This document shows, piece by piece, positions 15,667 to 24,036 of a stretch of 64,000 bases of DNA. The notes beneath the pieces were generated by a model. That model did not search any database. It was given only the letters and a program-made list of their open reading frames with translations, and was not told the origin of the DNA. Location of the stretch: the NCBI RefSeq assembly GCF_009720725.1, contig NZ_WNKT01000017.1, forward strand, positions 1 to 64,000, written 5' to 3'. Each line of letters begins with the position of its first letter. Positions within the stretch are counted from its first letter, which is position 1. The translations under genes and the position numbers were made by a program. Origin of the DNA: Allochromatium palmeri (GTDB lineage: Bacteria; Pseudomonadota; Gammaproteobacteria; Chromatiales; Chromatiaceae).

Positions 15667-16551
15667 ATGCGTGTGGTGGTAGCCAGCGGTAAGGGCGGCA
15701 CAGGTAAGACGACGCTTGCGACCGCACTGGCCCAGGTCGCAGCTGAAACCCAGGCGGTGCGCGTGCTCGACTGTGACGTGGAAGCACCGAACGCGGCACT
15801 GTTTCTACATCCGCAGTGGTCGAGCGGGGCCGAGGTCACGCGGCCCGTGCCGCGCGTGGACGCCGAGCGTTGCACCGCCTGCGGGCGCTGTGCCGAGGTC
15901 TGTCAGTTCAACGCTCTGGCTGTCGTCGCCGGCGCGGTGCTGGTGTTCGACGAACTCTGCCATGGCTGCGGACGCTGCACCTGGATCTGTCCCGAACAGG
16001 CCATTCACGAAGAGCCGCTGACGGTTGGTCAGATCGAAGCCGGCCGGACGCTTGAGGGCATCGATCTGGCGCAGGGTCTGCTGCGTATCGGTCAGCCGAT
16101 GGGTCTGCCGGTGTTGCGCGCCCTGAAGCACTGGCCGCCCACGACCGCGTCCGCGTCGGTATCCGCCAGTCCGTTGCCCTGGATCGAGATCCGCGACGCT
16201 CCACCCGGCGCTTCCTGCCCCGTGGTCGAGACCCTGCGCGGGGCCGATGCCGTGGTGCTGGTGACTGAGCCGACCGCCTTTGGTCTGCATGATCTGCGGC
16301 AGGTGGTGGGCATCGTCCAGGAGCTGGGGTTGCCGGCCTGGGTGGTGATCAATCGCGACGGCATCGGCGAGGCCCCGATCGACGCCTATTGCGCTGAGCA
16401 AGGGCTACCGATTGCGCTCCGCCTCCCGTTGGAGCGGCGACTGGCCGAGGCCTTGGCGCGCGGCCAGTCGCTGCCGGAGGCCGCGCCCGAGTATCGCCCC
16501 GCGATACGCCATCTGTTGGAGCGTCTGCGGTACGAGGTGGGTGGATCATGA
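15667..16551 (+). CDS. MinD-type ATPase with inserted ferredoxin domain, first copy
   Basis: This 294-residue P-loop ATPase of the Mrp/MinD class has the deviant Walker A ASGKGGTGKTTLATAL (6-21), DCDVEAPN (Walker A'), and an inserted 2[4Fe-4S] module with CTACGRCAEVC and CHGCGRCTWIC (about 70-113). Later motifs include VVLVTEPTAFGLHDL and the C-terminal RLPLERRLAEAL. Such pairs are thought to load or remodel metal clusters, and in ORP complexes they bind the NifX-like protein. A short Ala/Ser/Thr linker (TTASASVSAS) replaces part of the usual Walker B loop region. The next gene's start overlaps its stop (ATGA). Confidence 0.9.
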   Translation: MRVVVASGKGGTGKTTLATALAQVAAETQAVRVLDCDVEAPNAALFLHPQWSSGAEVTRPVPRVDAERCTACGRCAEVCQFNALAVVAGAVLVFDELCHGCGRCTWICPEQAIHEEPLTVGQIEAGRTLEGIDLAQGLLRIGQPMGLPVLRALKHWPPTTASASVSASPLPWIEIRDAPPGASCPVVETLRGADAVVLVTEPTAFGLHDLRQVVGIVQELGLPAWVVINRDGIGEAPIDAYCAEQGLPIALRLPLERRLAEALARGQSLPEAAPEYRPAIRHLLERLRYEVGGS

Positions 16552-17453
16552 AAGAGATCGTGATACTCAGCGGCAAGGGTGGCACCGGCAAGACCAGTGT
16601 CACCGCCGCGCTGGCCCATCAGGCGTCGCTGACTCAACCGGGGCGCTGGCTACTGGCCGATGCCGACGTCGACGCCGCCAATCTGGCCCTGCTACTGGAG
16701 GCGCGCGCCACGGTGGCCGAGCCCTTCGTCAGCGGTGCGGTGGCGGTCATCGACCGCGACGCGTGTAGTGACTGTGGCGCCTGTGAAACGGCCTGCCGTT
16801 ACGAGGCGCTGGCGCAGATCGATGGGCACTGGCAGGTCGATCCGATCGCCTGCGAAGGTTGCGGCGCCTGTCTCGATCGCTGTCCCAGCGGCGACCTGTC
16901 ATTGGTGGCACAGACGGTCGGTACCTGTCGGCGTTCCGAGACGCCCTATGGTCCACTGCAACATGCCCATCTGAATCCGGGCCAGGAGAACTCGGGTAAG
17001 CTGGTCACAGCCGTCAAGCGTCGGGCGCAGGCTGAGGCTGAGGCCGGGGGCTGTGGGGGTCTCCTCGTCGATGGTCCGCCGGGTATCGGCTGTCCGGTGA
17101 TCGCCGCCGTGTCCGGGGCCAGTCTGGCGTTGCTGGTGACTGAGCCGACGGTCTCGGGGCGCGAGGATCTGGAGCGCGCCCTGGCGACGGTGCGGCATTT
17201 CGGGGTACCGGCGCGGATCTGTATCAACAAGGCCGATCTCTATCCCGAGGGCGCACGCGCCATCGAGGAACTGGGCACAGCGCTGGGTGTGGCCACGATC
17301 GCCCGGTTGCCGTTCGACCTGAGCATGGCCGAGGCGCTGGCCGCTGGACGGCCGGTGACGGCCCACCGTCCCGAGGCACCGGTGAGCCTGGCGCTCGCCG
17401 AACTCTGGACAACCTTAGAAGCCCATCTCGCTGCCGAGGCTGGATCGGCTTGA
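16548..17453 (+). CDS. MinD-type ATPase with inserted ferredoxin domain, second copy
   Basis: A 301-residue paralogue of the preceding protein: Walker A LSGKGGTGKTSVTAALA, ADADVDAANLALLL, and two four-Cys motifs CSDCGACETAC and CEGCGACLDRC in the inserted ferredoxin. It retains GGLLVDGPPGIGCPVIAAVSGASLALLVTEPT, the Walker B/switch region. The pair probably forms a heterodimer. Gene order and four-base overlap show operon structure with the first copy and the NifX-like genes on both sides. Confidence 0.9.
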   Translation: MKEIVILSGKGGTGKTSVTAALAHQASLTQPGRWLLADADVDAANLALLLEARATVAEPFVSGAVAVIDRDACSDCGACETACRYEALAQIDGHWQVDPIACEGCGACLDRCPSGDLSLVAQTVGTCRRSETPYGPLQHAHLNPGQENSGKLVTAVKRRAQAEAEAGGCGGLLVDGPPGIGCPVIAAVSGASLALLVTEPTVSGREDLERALATVRHFGVPARICINKADLYPEGARAIEELGTALGVATIARLPFDLSMAEALAAGRPVTAHRPEAPVSLALAELWTTLEAHLAAEAGSA

Positions 17454-17485
17454 GCACTGTTTCAATCCATTTGGAGCCTGACTGT

Positions 17486-17857
17486 ATGAAAATCGCCATA
17501 ACCGCTGAAACCGATCAGGGACTCGACAGTGCTGTGGCCCAGCATTTCGGGCACGCCCCCTATTTCGTGCTGGCCGAGTTGGAGGAGGGGGCCGTGCGGA
17601 CCGCTGAGGTGGTGGCCAATCCCTTCGCTGAAGCGCATGAGCCGGGACAGATTCCCGCGTTCATTCACCAGCAGGGCGCCCAGGTGATGATCAGCGGCGG
17701 CATGGGCGGGCGTGCCATCGCCTTTTTTCATGAAGCCGGTGTCGAGACGGCCACCGGAGCGGCTGGAACGGTCGGCGAGGCGCTGCACGCCTATATGGCC
17801 GGGCGGCTGACGGGCGCGGCGCCCTGTGCCGAAAGCGTCGCGCATGGGCATGGGTGA
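17486..17857 (+). CDS. Second NifX/ORP-like protein
   Basis: This 123-residue NifX-family protein starts at MKIAITAETDQGLDSAVAQHFGHAPYFVLAEL (ATG at 17486, GGAG nine bases upstream), with the core GAQVMISGGMGGRAIAFFHEAGVETATG and a C-terminal CAESVAHGHG that may ligate a metal. It ends the DUF5320-NifX-MinD-MinD-NifX operon. Two NifX-type proteins flanking two MinD ATPases suggests one carries and one delivers a cofactor; that is inference. Confidence 0.87.
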   Translation: MKIAITAETDQGLDSAVAQHFGHAPYFVLAELEEGAVRTAEVVANPFAEAHEPGQIPAFIHQQGAQVMISGGMGGRAIAFFHEAGVETATGAAGTVGEALHAYMAGRLTGAAPCAESVAHGHG

Positions 17858-18260
17858 GCGTCACCATCGCTTCGGACTGGCGTGCCTGCTGGCGATGGTC
17901 GGCGGGTTGCCGGCCAGCGTCGTCAGTGGTACGGCATCGGCCGATCCGGCGCCGACCCTGACCAATGCGCTCGGCATGAACTTCCGCCTGATCCCCGGCG
18001 GGAGTTTTCAGATGGGTTGCGATCCAGTGACGGCATCCACCGAAACCTGTCACAGCAGTGAGCAGCCGACCCATCGCGTCACTCTGGCCCCCTTCTATCT
18101 GGCCGAGACCGAAGTGACCCAGCGCCAGTGGACAGCAGTGATGGGCCGCAATCCGGCGCACTTCCAGGATCCCGACCGCCCGGTCGAACAGGTCTCCTGG
18201 GAGGATGCGCAAGCCTTCGTGCAGGCACTCAACCAGCGCCCGGAGCTGGGCGGCGGCTAA
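17850..18260 (+). pseudogene. Truncated formylglycine-generating enzyme-like gene
   Basis: The predicted product has a signal peptide (FGLACLLAMVGGLPASVVSGTASA) and then the first half of an FGE-sulfatase (SUMF1) domain: MNFRLIPGGSFQMGCDP, PTHRVTLAPFYLAETEVTQRQWTAVMG, RPVEQVSWEDAQAFVQALN. It stops after about 136 residues, before the catalytic Cys and Ca-binding region of a normal domain of about 230 residues. No continuation is visible downstream before the next gene 20 bases away. It is therefore a C-terminally deleted remnant; expression from the upstream operon is possible because its start overlaps the NifX-like stop. Confidence 0.75.
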
Positions 18261-18279
18261 GGGACCGGCGTACTGACAG

Positions 18280-19266
18280 ATGCACGATCACATCACAACG
18301 AGCCGCTTCCGCCCCGCCTGGTGGCTGCCCGGTCCTCATCTCCAGACCCTCTGGCCCAGTCTGATGCGCCGGCGTCCGCGCCTGGCGCTGACGCGACGCC
18401 GGATTGAGCTGGCCGATGGCGATTTCATTGATCTGGCCCTGGGCGCGCCATCCGGTCCACGGATACTGGTGATCCATGGGCTCGAAGGCAATCTGGAGTC
18501 GCACTATGCGGGCGGTTTGATGCAGGCGCTCTCACATGGCGGCTTCCAGCCGATATTCCTGTTTCTGCGCGGGTGCTCGGAGGAACCGAACCGGCTCGAC
18601 CGTGCCTATCACTCGGGTGCGAGCGCGGATCTGGCCGAGGTGCTGGAGGTCTTGAGCCATGATCCCGAGGGCGCGCCGCTGGCCGCGATCGGCTTCTCGC
18701 TCGGGGCCAATTTGCTGCTCAAATATCTGGGCGAGACCCGCGCGCCACGGCTGCAACGGGCGGTAGCGGTGTCCGTGCCCTTCGTGCTGCGCGATGCCAT
18801 GCTGCGGCTGGATCTGGGCGGCTCGCGTCTCTACCGACGCTATCTGCTGGGCAAGCTCAAGGCCAGTCTGCGGCGCAAGTTCGCCGAGCGCCCCTTTCCG
18901 TTGGATGTGGATCTGGACGCGATCCGCGACTTCAACCAGTTCGACGACCAAATCACCGCACCGCTCAACGGCTTCGCGGGCGTGTTCGACTATTACACCC
19001 GTGCCAGTTGTCGGCCCTTTCTGGCCGGCATCCACACGCCCACGCTCATCCTCCAGGCGGCGGATGATCCCTTCATGTTCCCCACGACGGTTCCTTGGCC
19101 GCACGAACTCGGTCCCGGCGTGACGCTCGAACTGGCCGCGCACGGCGGGCATGTCGGGTTCGTCGCCGGCCCCCGGCCCTGGAAGCCGCACTACTGGCTC
19201 GAAACCCGTGTGCTGGAGTATTTGCGAATCCAGGATCTGTCGTGTATCCAAAGGGCGCAACCGTGA
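18280..19266 (+). CDS. YheT family alpha/beta hydrolase
   Basis: This 328-residue hydrolase of the YheT (COG0429) family shows RPAWWLPGPHLQTLWPSL at the N-terminus, the oxyanion strand ILVIHGLEGNLESHYAGGL, the nucleophile elbow AIGFSLGANLLLKYLGE (Ser about 141), the acid region PTLILQAADDPFM and the catalytic His in AAHGGHVGFV. Substrate is unknown for the family (carboxylester or lipid). It stands alone, followed by a strong terminator. Confidence 0.93.
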   Translation: MHDHITTSRFRPAWWLPGPHLQTLWPSLMRRRPRLALTRRRIELADGDFIDLALGAPSGPRILVIHGLEGNLESHYAGGLMQALSHGGFQPIFLFLRGCSEEPNRLDRAYHSGASADLAEVLEVLSHDPEGAPLAAIGFSLGANLLLKYLGETRAPRLQRAVAVSVPFVLRDAMLRLDLGGSRLYRRYLLGKLKASLRRKFAERPFPLDVDLDAIRDFNQFDDQITAPLNGFAGVFDYYTRASCRPFLAGIHTPTLILQAADDPFMFPTTVPWPHELGPGVTLELAAHGGHVGFVAGPRPWKPHYWLETRVLEYLRIQDLSCIQRAQP

Positions 19267-19322
19267 ACGGCTATACTGTCCTGAAGCTCGAACTGTCTGA
19301 GGACGTTCAAGCCAGCGCATAG

Positions 19323-19360
19323 ACCAAGGCCCCGCTCACGGAGCTGGGGCCTTGGTTTCA
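19323..19360 (+). terminator. Rho-independent terminator
   Basis: An 11-bp perfect stem, ACCAAGGCCCC (19323-19333) with its complement (19346-19356), followed by TTT, ends the YheT gene. It lies between convergent genes and may serve both. Confidence 0.85.
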
Positions 19361-19382
19361 GTCACACCCGTGGGTCAGGCGG

Positions 19383-20036
19383 TCAGAGCGACTTTTGGCA
19401 GAAGTACCAGTCGACGCACTCGTATTCGCCGCTAACGGCGCGCGCATTGGCCTCCTCCACACTGCCCGGCGGCGGGACGATGACCTTGTCGCCCGGCTGC
19501 CAGTTCTCGGGCGTGGCGACCTTGTTGGCATCCGAAGTCTGCATGGCTTTGACTAAGCGCAGAATCTCGTCGATCGAGCGGCCATTGCTCATGGGGTAGT
19601 AGAGCATGGCGCGCAGCACGCCTTGCGGATCGATGACGAAGGTGGCGCGAACCGCCGAGGTGTCGCTCGCGCCCGGCTGGATCATGCCGTAGGCATTGGC
19701 CACGGCCATCGACAGATCCGCGATGATCGGGAAGCCGATCTCAACGTCGAACTTCTCCTTGATGTTGCGCACCCAGGCGACATGGCTGTAGTGGCTGTCG
19801 ATCGAGAGTCCGAGCAGTTCACAGCCGATGGCCTGGAAGTCGGCGTGACGGCGCGCAAAGCCCATGAACTCGGTGGTGCAGACCGGGGTGAAGTCGGCCG
19901 GGTGCGAGAAGAGCACCAGCCATTTCCCGCGATAGTCCTCCAGCGTCTTGCGGCCGTGGGTGGTCGGGGCGTCGAAGGCCGGTGCGGGTTCGTTCAGGCG
20001 CGGCATGCTGGGGGCCATCGTGGTGTCGTTGTTCAT
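19383..20036 (-). CDS. 1-Cys/archaeal-type peroxiredoxin
   Basis: This 217-residue AhpC/TSA protein has the peroxidatic motif HPADFTPVCTTEF (Cys about 47), IDSHYSHVAWVRNIKE, Arg in VRATFVIDPQG, and a long C-terminal domain ending YECVDWYFCQKSL with two further Cys residues, as in Prx6-class and archaeal peroxiredoxins. It reduces peroxides in the cytoplasm. The ATG at 20036 with GAGAGA upstream is preferred to one five codons earlier. Confidence 0.93.
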   Translation of the reverse strand: MNNDTTMAPSMPRLNEPAPAFDAPTTHGRKTLEDYRGKWLVLFSHPADFTPVCTTEFMGFARRHADFQAIGCELLGLSIDSHYSHVAWVRNIKEKFDVEIGFPIIADLSMAVANAYGMIQPGASDTSAVRATFVIDPQGVLRAMLYYPMSNGRSIDEILRLVKAMQTSDANKVATPENWQPGDKVIVPPPGSVEEANARAVSGEYECVDWYFCQKSL

Positions 20037-20217
20037 TGATTTGTCTCTCAAAACGTTGGAAGTGCGTGGATTGCGTCTTCTCTCGAGGCTGGGGTTAGCC
20101 TAGCGATCGCTCATGGATCTCGGAAGTTGTGTGTCGCGATGAAGAATGCCAACCACTCGGCAACTGTCGCCAGCAATCGGAGTGCCGCCGTGTCAACACT
20201 CACAGTCCGCCTTCAAG

Positions 20218-20555
20218 TCAGTTCAAGGACTTCAAGAGGGCGGCGACCGCCTGGAGTTCAGGCGCGTCGGGTGCCCAAGGCTCGGCCCCCAGTGCTTTCT
20301 GACGGCATTGATTGATCCGCTCTTCCAGCGTCACTTCGCGACCTAGAGAGGCGATGTACTTCGGGAAGGTCGCCGCGCGCCGCGCATCGTTGCTTCGATG
20401 GGTGTGTGGCAACTGGCGCACGAATAGCCGGCCGGGCCTTCAACGTGCTCCCAGAGAGCCTGGCCATCGGCGGGCGAAGCGGCCTGCGTCGGCGGCCCGA
20501 CGAAACCCAGTGCGAGCGCGAGCAAGGCAGCGGGTGGAATGGTAGCTTTGAACAC
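20218..20555 (-). pseudogene. Frameshifted SoxA-like c-type cytochrome
   Basis: From a GTG at 20555 (AGGA eight bases upstream) a signal peptide (TIPPAALLALALGFVGPPTQA) leads to GQALWEHVEGPAGYSCASCHTPIEATM, a haem c site. The frame then goes off, but another frame continues with AATFPKYIASLGREVTLEERINQCRQ and EPWAPDAPELQAVAALLKSLN, typical of the C-terminal SoxA haem domain. The break lies near 20375. At about 110 residues it has one haem domain only. Either a real frameshift or a sequence error. Confidence 0.75.
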
Positions 20556-20625
20556 GGTCAGATTCCTGATTGAGGTCTTGATAACGCGGTGGTCGCCTCG
20601 CCTCGGGCGTGGCCGAAGCATCGAC

Positions 20626-21063
20626 TCAATACTTTCCCGCCAACTTCATGATCGCCTTGTGGAGGCTGTGATAGGTCAGTCCGGGAGTCACATACATGAC
20701 GGCACAGGTACCCGTGCGCAGGTTGATACCGGACTCCTTGGCGAGGGTGACCGCTTCCGGGGTGTCGTGTGCCATGTGGATCCAGACATCGCGCACTCCA
20801 GCCTGTGCGGCGGCGGCCACCCAATCGCGCGTCTCGCCCTTCGGCGCCTCAATGATCAGCGCCTCGACCGCTTCCGGCAGGTCCGCCAAGCTGGGATAGG
20901 CCGGATCTCCATCGATCTCCCGGGCGCTGGGATCGATGGCGTAGATGGTCTTGCCGAGCCGCTTGAGTCCACGATAGCTCAGGAGCGGAAAGGGCTTGGC
21001 TTCCGAGCGGCCAACGAGGGCGAAGCGCTGGTGGTCGAAGAAAGTCTCGTAATTCGATGGCAT
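20626..21063 (-). CDS. CoA-binding domain protein
   Basis: This 145-residue single-domain Rossmann protein of the CoA_binding_2 (YccU-like) family reads FALVGRSEAKPFPLLSYRGLKRLGKTIYAIDP, then EALIIEAPKGETRDWVAAAAQAGVRDVWIHMAHDTPEAVTLAKESGI. The ATG at 21063 with GGAG eight bases upstream fixes the start; the upstream open frame is remnant DNA of another gene. Function of the family is not established. Confidence 0.85.
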   Translation of the reverse strand: MPSNYETFFDHQRFALVGRSEAKPFPLLSYRGLKRLGKTIYAIDPSAREIDGDPAYPSLADLPEAVEALIIEAPKGETRDWVAAAAQAGVRDVWIHMAHDTPEAVTLAKESGINLRTGTCAVMYVTPGLTYHSLHKAIMKLAGKY

Positions 21064-21179
21064 CAATAAAACTCCGAAGGTTTGGTAAGACTGGCTAGAT
21101 ATCGGTGTCTGGATCACTGTTCGCGGTGGGCGTCGGTGTTGAGCGCGAGCGGCTGCCAACCGATGCGGGGCACTGTGAT

Positions 21180-21315
21180 CCGGAATTGAATCCAATCCAG
21201 GAGGACGCGGCGGCGGCTGGGCAGGCAGGAGCTCCTCTGGGTGGCGGGTGGCACGTGAATGGCCTCTATTGAAGCGCACATATGCGCGCTTTGCATTGCG
21301 AAATATCAGGGTATT
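21180..21315. repeat. Diverged second copy of the DUF134 5' region and operator
   Basis: This segment aligns with about 14710-14860: GAATCCAATCC, CTGGGCA, CTCCT-TGGGTGG and the 48-base operator block (21266-21313, palindrome CGCACATATGCGCG with one mismatch) occur in the same order. The part that corresponds to DUF134 codons 1-20 is decayed, with no open frame preserving the protein. The operator-like block is the best conserved. The following 180 bases to 21495 hold nothing I can name. Confidence 0.6.
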
Positions 21316-21495
21316 GAAGTCGGAAATAGATTGACACTGTCGTGGTGCTCAGTGCCTGAGGCGGTGATCTGGGTCCGAGTGTTCTGGGCCGTGTCAGACG
21401 CCGTGGACCCGATGCACCGCCGCTGGCCAGCCTGCTTAGCTTTCGTGTCAGAGTGGACTGATCCGGTGTGATGCGCCCCCTTTCAAGACCAACCG

Positions 21496-21730
21496 ATGAC
21501 CACACCTCCACCCTGTCCCCGCTGCTCGATGGACAACACCTATCTCGACGGGGATCTCTACATCTGTGCCGATTGTGGCCATGAGTGGCCGCAACAGGGC
21601 GGTGACGAGGCGACGCGGACGCCATCGTGGTCAAGGACGCCAACGGGCAGATTCTTAGTGACGGCGATAGCGTGGTGCTGATCAAGGATCTCAAGATCAA
21701 GGGCATCCGGCAGGTGGGTGTCGATCATGG
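21496..21730 (+). pseudogene. Broken phnA/yjdM zinc-ribbon gene
   Basis: The ORF begins like YjdM/PhnA (PPCPRCSMDNTYLDGDLYICADCGHEWPQQG, a four-Cys zinc ribbon), then shifts frame near 21612. The next frame continues [29 protein letters not shown], the expected second half, followed by [10 protein letters not shown] with about 15 codons missing and the C-terminus lost. Two lesions make it a true pseudogene rather than a single read error. Confidence 0.8.
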
Positions 21731-21831
21731 CCGAGCAGGGCCCCGTGATAGCAGGCGCGGAGCGTGAGCGCTCCTGGATGGGTGTCGGTGGGCATGGAGG
21801 ATGCCCTCGATGGTCCGGTCAGCCGGATCGG

Positions 21832-22293
21832 CTAGCGATAGAACAGCGACATGATCGTCTGGCCCGGTGTGCCGGAGCCGCCGGGGACATAGTGGAGCGA
21901 GGCGGCACGATACTCTGGCCAGTCCCAGCCATAGACCGACTGGCGTCGATCCTGACTGTGCGGTGCTCCGAGTACGCGCGAGACGGTCGGGAGCAGGGCG
22001 CGGGTCTGATCCGGGCCGGGGATCCGGAGCAGGAGCGAGGCCACTCGCGGACTGTCGGGATGGGTCTCGACCTGGAGGGTGACGGCGCCATACTGACCCT
22101 CGAAGAGCGCGCATCCGGGATTCATGGGCGCGACAGGGTGCAGATAGTCCAGGCGCGGCACCGGTCGATCCTGGCGAATGTCGTCGAGGATCCGCTCGAC
22201 CTCGGCGATGGGATCGGCCTGAACGGTCCCGAACGTCAGGAGCATGAGCAGCAGGCTCCACAGCGCCCCGCGTAACAGTGTTGTGAATGGCAT
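21832..22293 (-). CDS. Exported protein of unknown function
   Basis: This 153-residue protein has a signal peptide (TLLRGALWSLLLMLLTFGTVQA, cleavage about residue 26). The mature region contains a single Cys (NPGCALFEGQYG), a VTLQVETHPDSPRVASLLLRI strand pair and ends PGQTIMSLFYR. I do not recognise a family. No operon partner is evident. Confidence 0.65.
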   Translation of the reverse strand: MPFTTLLRGALWSLLLMLLTFGTVQADPIAEVERILDDIRQDRPVPRLDYLHPVAPMNPGCALFEGQYGAVTLQVETHPDSPRVASLLLRIPGPDQTRALLPTVSRVLGAPHSQDRRQSVYGWDWPEYRAASLHYVPGGSGTPGQTIMSLFYR

Positions 22294-22366
22294 AGCTCTG
22301 TGCTCCAGTGTTTGTACCGTGATCGTGTTCGCAATGTCTCAGCCACCCGTCGGACGTCTCCGTTGA

Positions 22367-22792
22367 TTACTGCGCTGCAATGCGATTCAGAAGCGCCCGC
22401 TTGAGGCGATAGTCCGGCATGAGTTTTTCCAGCAGTGTCCAGAACCGAGGTCCATGATGGGGTTCTTTCAGGTGGCAAAGCTCGTGTGTGATGACATAGT
22501 CGATGCAGTCCTTCGGGGCTTGGATCAGCTCCAGGTTCAGGGTGATGCTTCCATCCGCCGCACAGCTTCCCCAACGTTTCTGCATCCGTCTGATCTTTAG
22601 GGCCGGGCGTGCAATTCCCTCGCGCTCAGCGCGTGCCAGACAGAGGGCGAACCGCTCCTGGAAAACCACTTCGGCACGCTCCCGAAACCATGCCTCAAGC
22701 CGTTTTCCGACCAAGATGGGGGTTGGTTCCTGGCAGGTCGTGATGTGAAAGTAACCGCGCAGACACTTGACGCTGTTCTCGTGACCCTGCAA
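22367..22792 (-). pseudogene. C-terminal half of YgjP-like M48 metallopeptidase
   Basis: The frame encodes GKRLEAWFRERAEVVFQERF, then KIRRMQKRWGSCAADGSITLNLELIQAPKDCIDYVITHELCHLKEPHHGPRFW, containing the zinc motif HELCHL and third ligand region of the YgjP/WLM family. Family proteins are about 230 residues; only the last 130 are present. The preceding DNA is the hsdR remnant in a different frame, so a deletion joined the two genes. The zinc site is intact, but the first open codon (MQGHENS) is probably accidental. Confidence 0.75.
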
Positions 22793-22849
22793 GGCACGTA
22801 GCCGGTACTACCGCCCCAGGTAGCGATGGGTTTCGCCATTGATATAGCG

Positions 22850-24036
22850 TCGCGGCGGCCACAGGCCTGGAAGGTGCCCCACAGCTGTTTGTCGAGATCG
22901 ATGCGGTCAGTGACCAGCACGATGCGGACGTTGGCCAGGGCCGGATGCAAGGCGAGCGCCTTGGCCAGCATCACCATGGTCAGTGATTTGCCGCTACCCG
23001 TGGTGTGCCAGATCACCCCTCCCAGGCGCCGTCCCTCGCGCAGCACGATGATGCGCCGCAGGGTTTCGTGGACGGCGAAGAACTGCTGATAGCGTGCCAC
23101 CTTGCGCACGCCGGCATCGAACAGCACGTAACCATAGACATAGTCGAGTAGCCGGGCCGGACGCAGCATGGCCCACAGCACGCGATCCTGCTCTGTGGGC
23201 AGGCGCTCGCCGTCATCGAGCATGGCATTGAAATAGGGCAAGGCGGGATGCTCGCCGACCGCGCGTGCCGGAGTCAGAAAACGCGCACCGGCCTGCGGAC
23301 TCAACGGATGATTGGCGGCAGCCTTGACGGCCGCCATCTCCTCGTCCTGCTCGCGCCAGTGTGCCCAGAATTTCTCCGGGGTACCGACGGTGCCGAACAG
23401 CACATCATTGACCGACGTGGCCAGGATCAGCTGGACATACTGGAACAGATGCGGGATTTGGTCGGGCTGCTGATAGTCGTCGAGCTGGCTGATGGCCACC
23501 TTGACCTGGGGTTTGCCGCCGACTTTGTCCTTGTCGCGGCGCTTGCATTCGATGACCACGAAGGGGAGGCCATTGATGAACAGCACCAGATCCGGTCGCC
23601 GGGTGGTCTTGGCTTTGCGGCGCTCCACGGCGAATTCATCGGTGACATGGAAGACATTGCGTTCCCAGTGCACCCAGTCGATGAAGGCAAGCGAGCGTCC
23701 CTTGCGTTCGCCCTGGATGGTTTCATCGAGACTGGTGCCGAGCGTCAACATTTTGTAGATCGTTTCGTTGGTATGGATCAGGCCATCGAAGGGGAGAGTG
23801 GTCAGGCGGCGTAGTGCCTCGTCGAGGCTGTAGGGCGAAAACGCATAGGTGTGGCCGCGCGTCTCGAAGCGGGCGTTTTTCTCCAACCAGGGCCGCAGGA
23901 TACCGGTCAAGACCACCTGATCGAGTCGGCCGCCACGCAATTCCAGGGCCTCGTCCGGGGTCAGATAGGTCCAGCCGAGCGCTTCCAGAACCTGGATGGC
24001 GGGGATCTTGGAATCGAGGTCTTCAAGATACGGGTT
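22850..24036 (-). pseudogene. hsdR: Type I restriction subunit HsdR, C-terminally truncated
   Basis: From GTG at 24036 (GGAG seven bases before) the frame gives the HsdR nuclease domain (RPDLVLFINGLPFVVIECKRRDK, PD-(D/E)xK) and the start of the helicase motor (VIWHTTGSGKSLTMVMLAKAL, Walker A; RIVLVTDRIDLDKQLWGTF). Similarity stops around residue 395, whereas full HsdR is about 1,000 residues. The frame then runs out of register into the ygjP remnant. Without most of the motor it cannot restrict DNA. Its start overlaps the abi gene end by 14 bases. No hsdM or hsdS is in the window. Confidence 0.85.
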
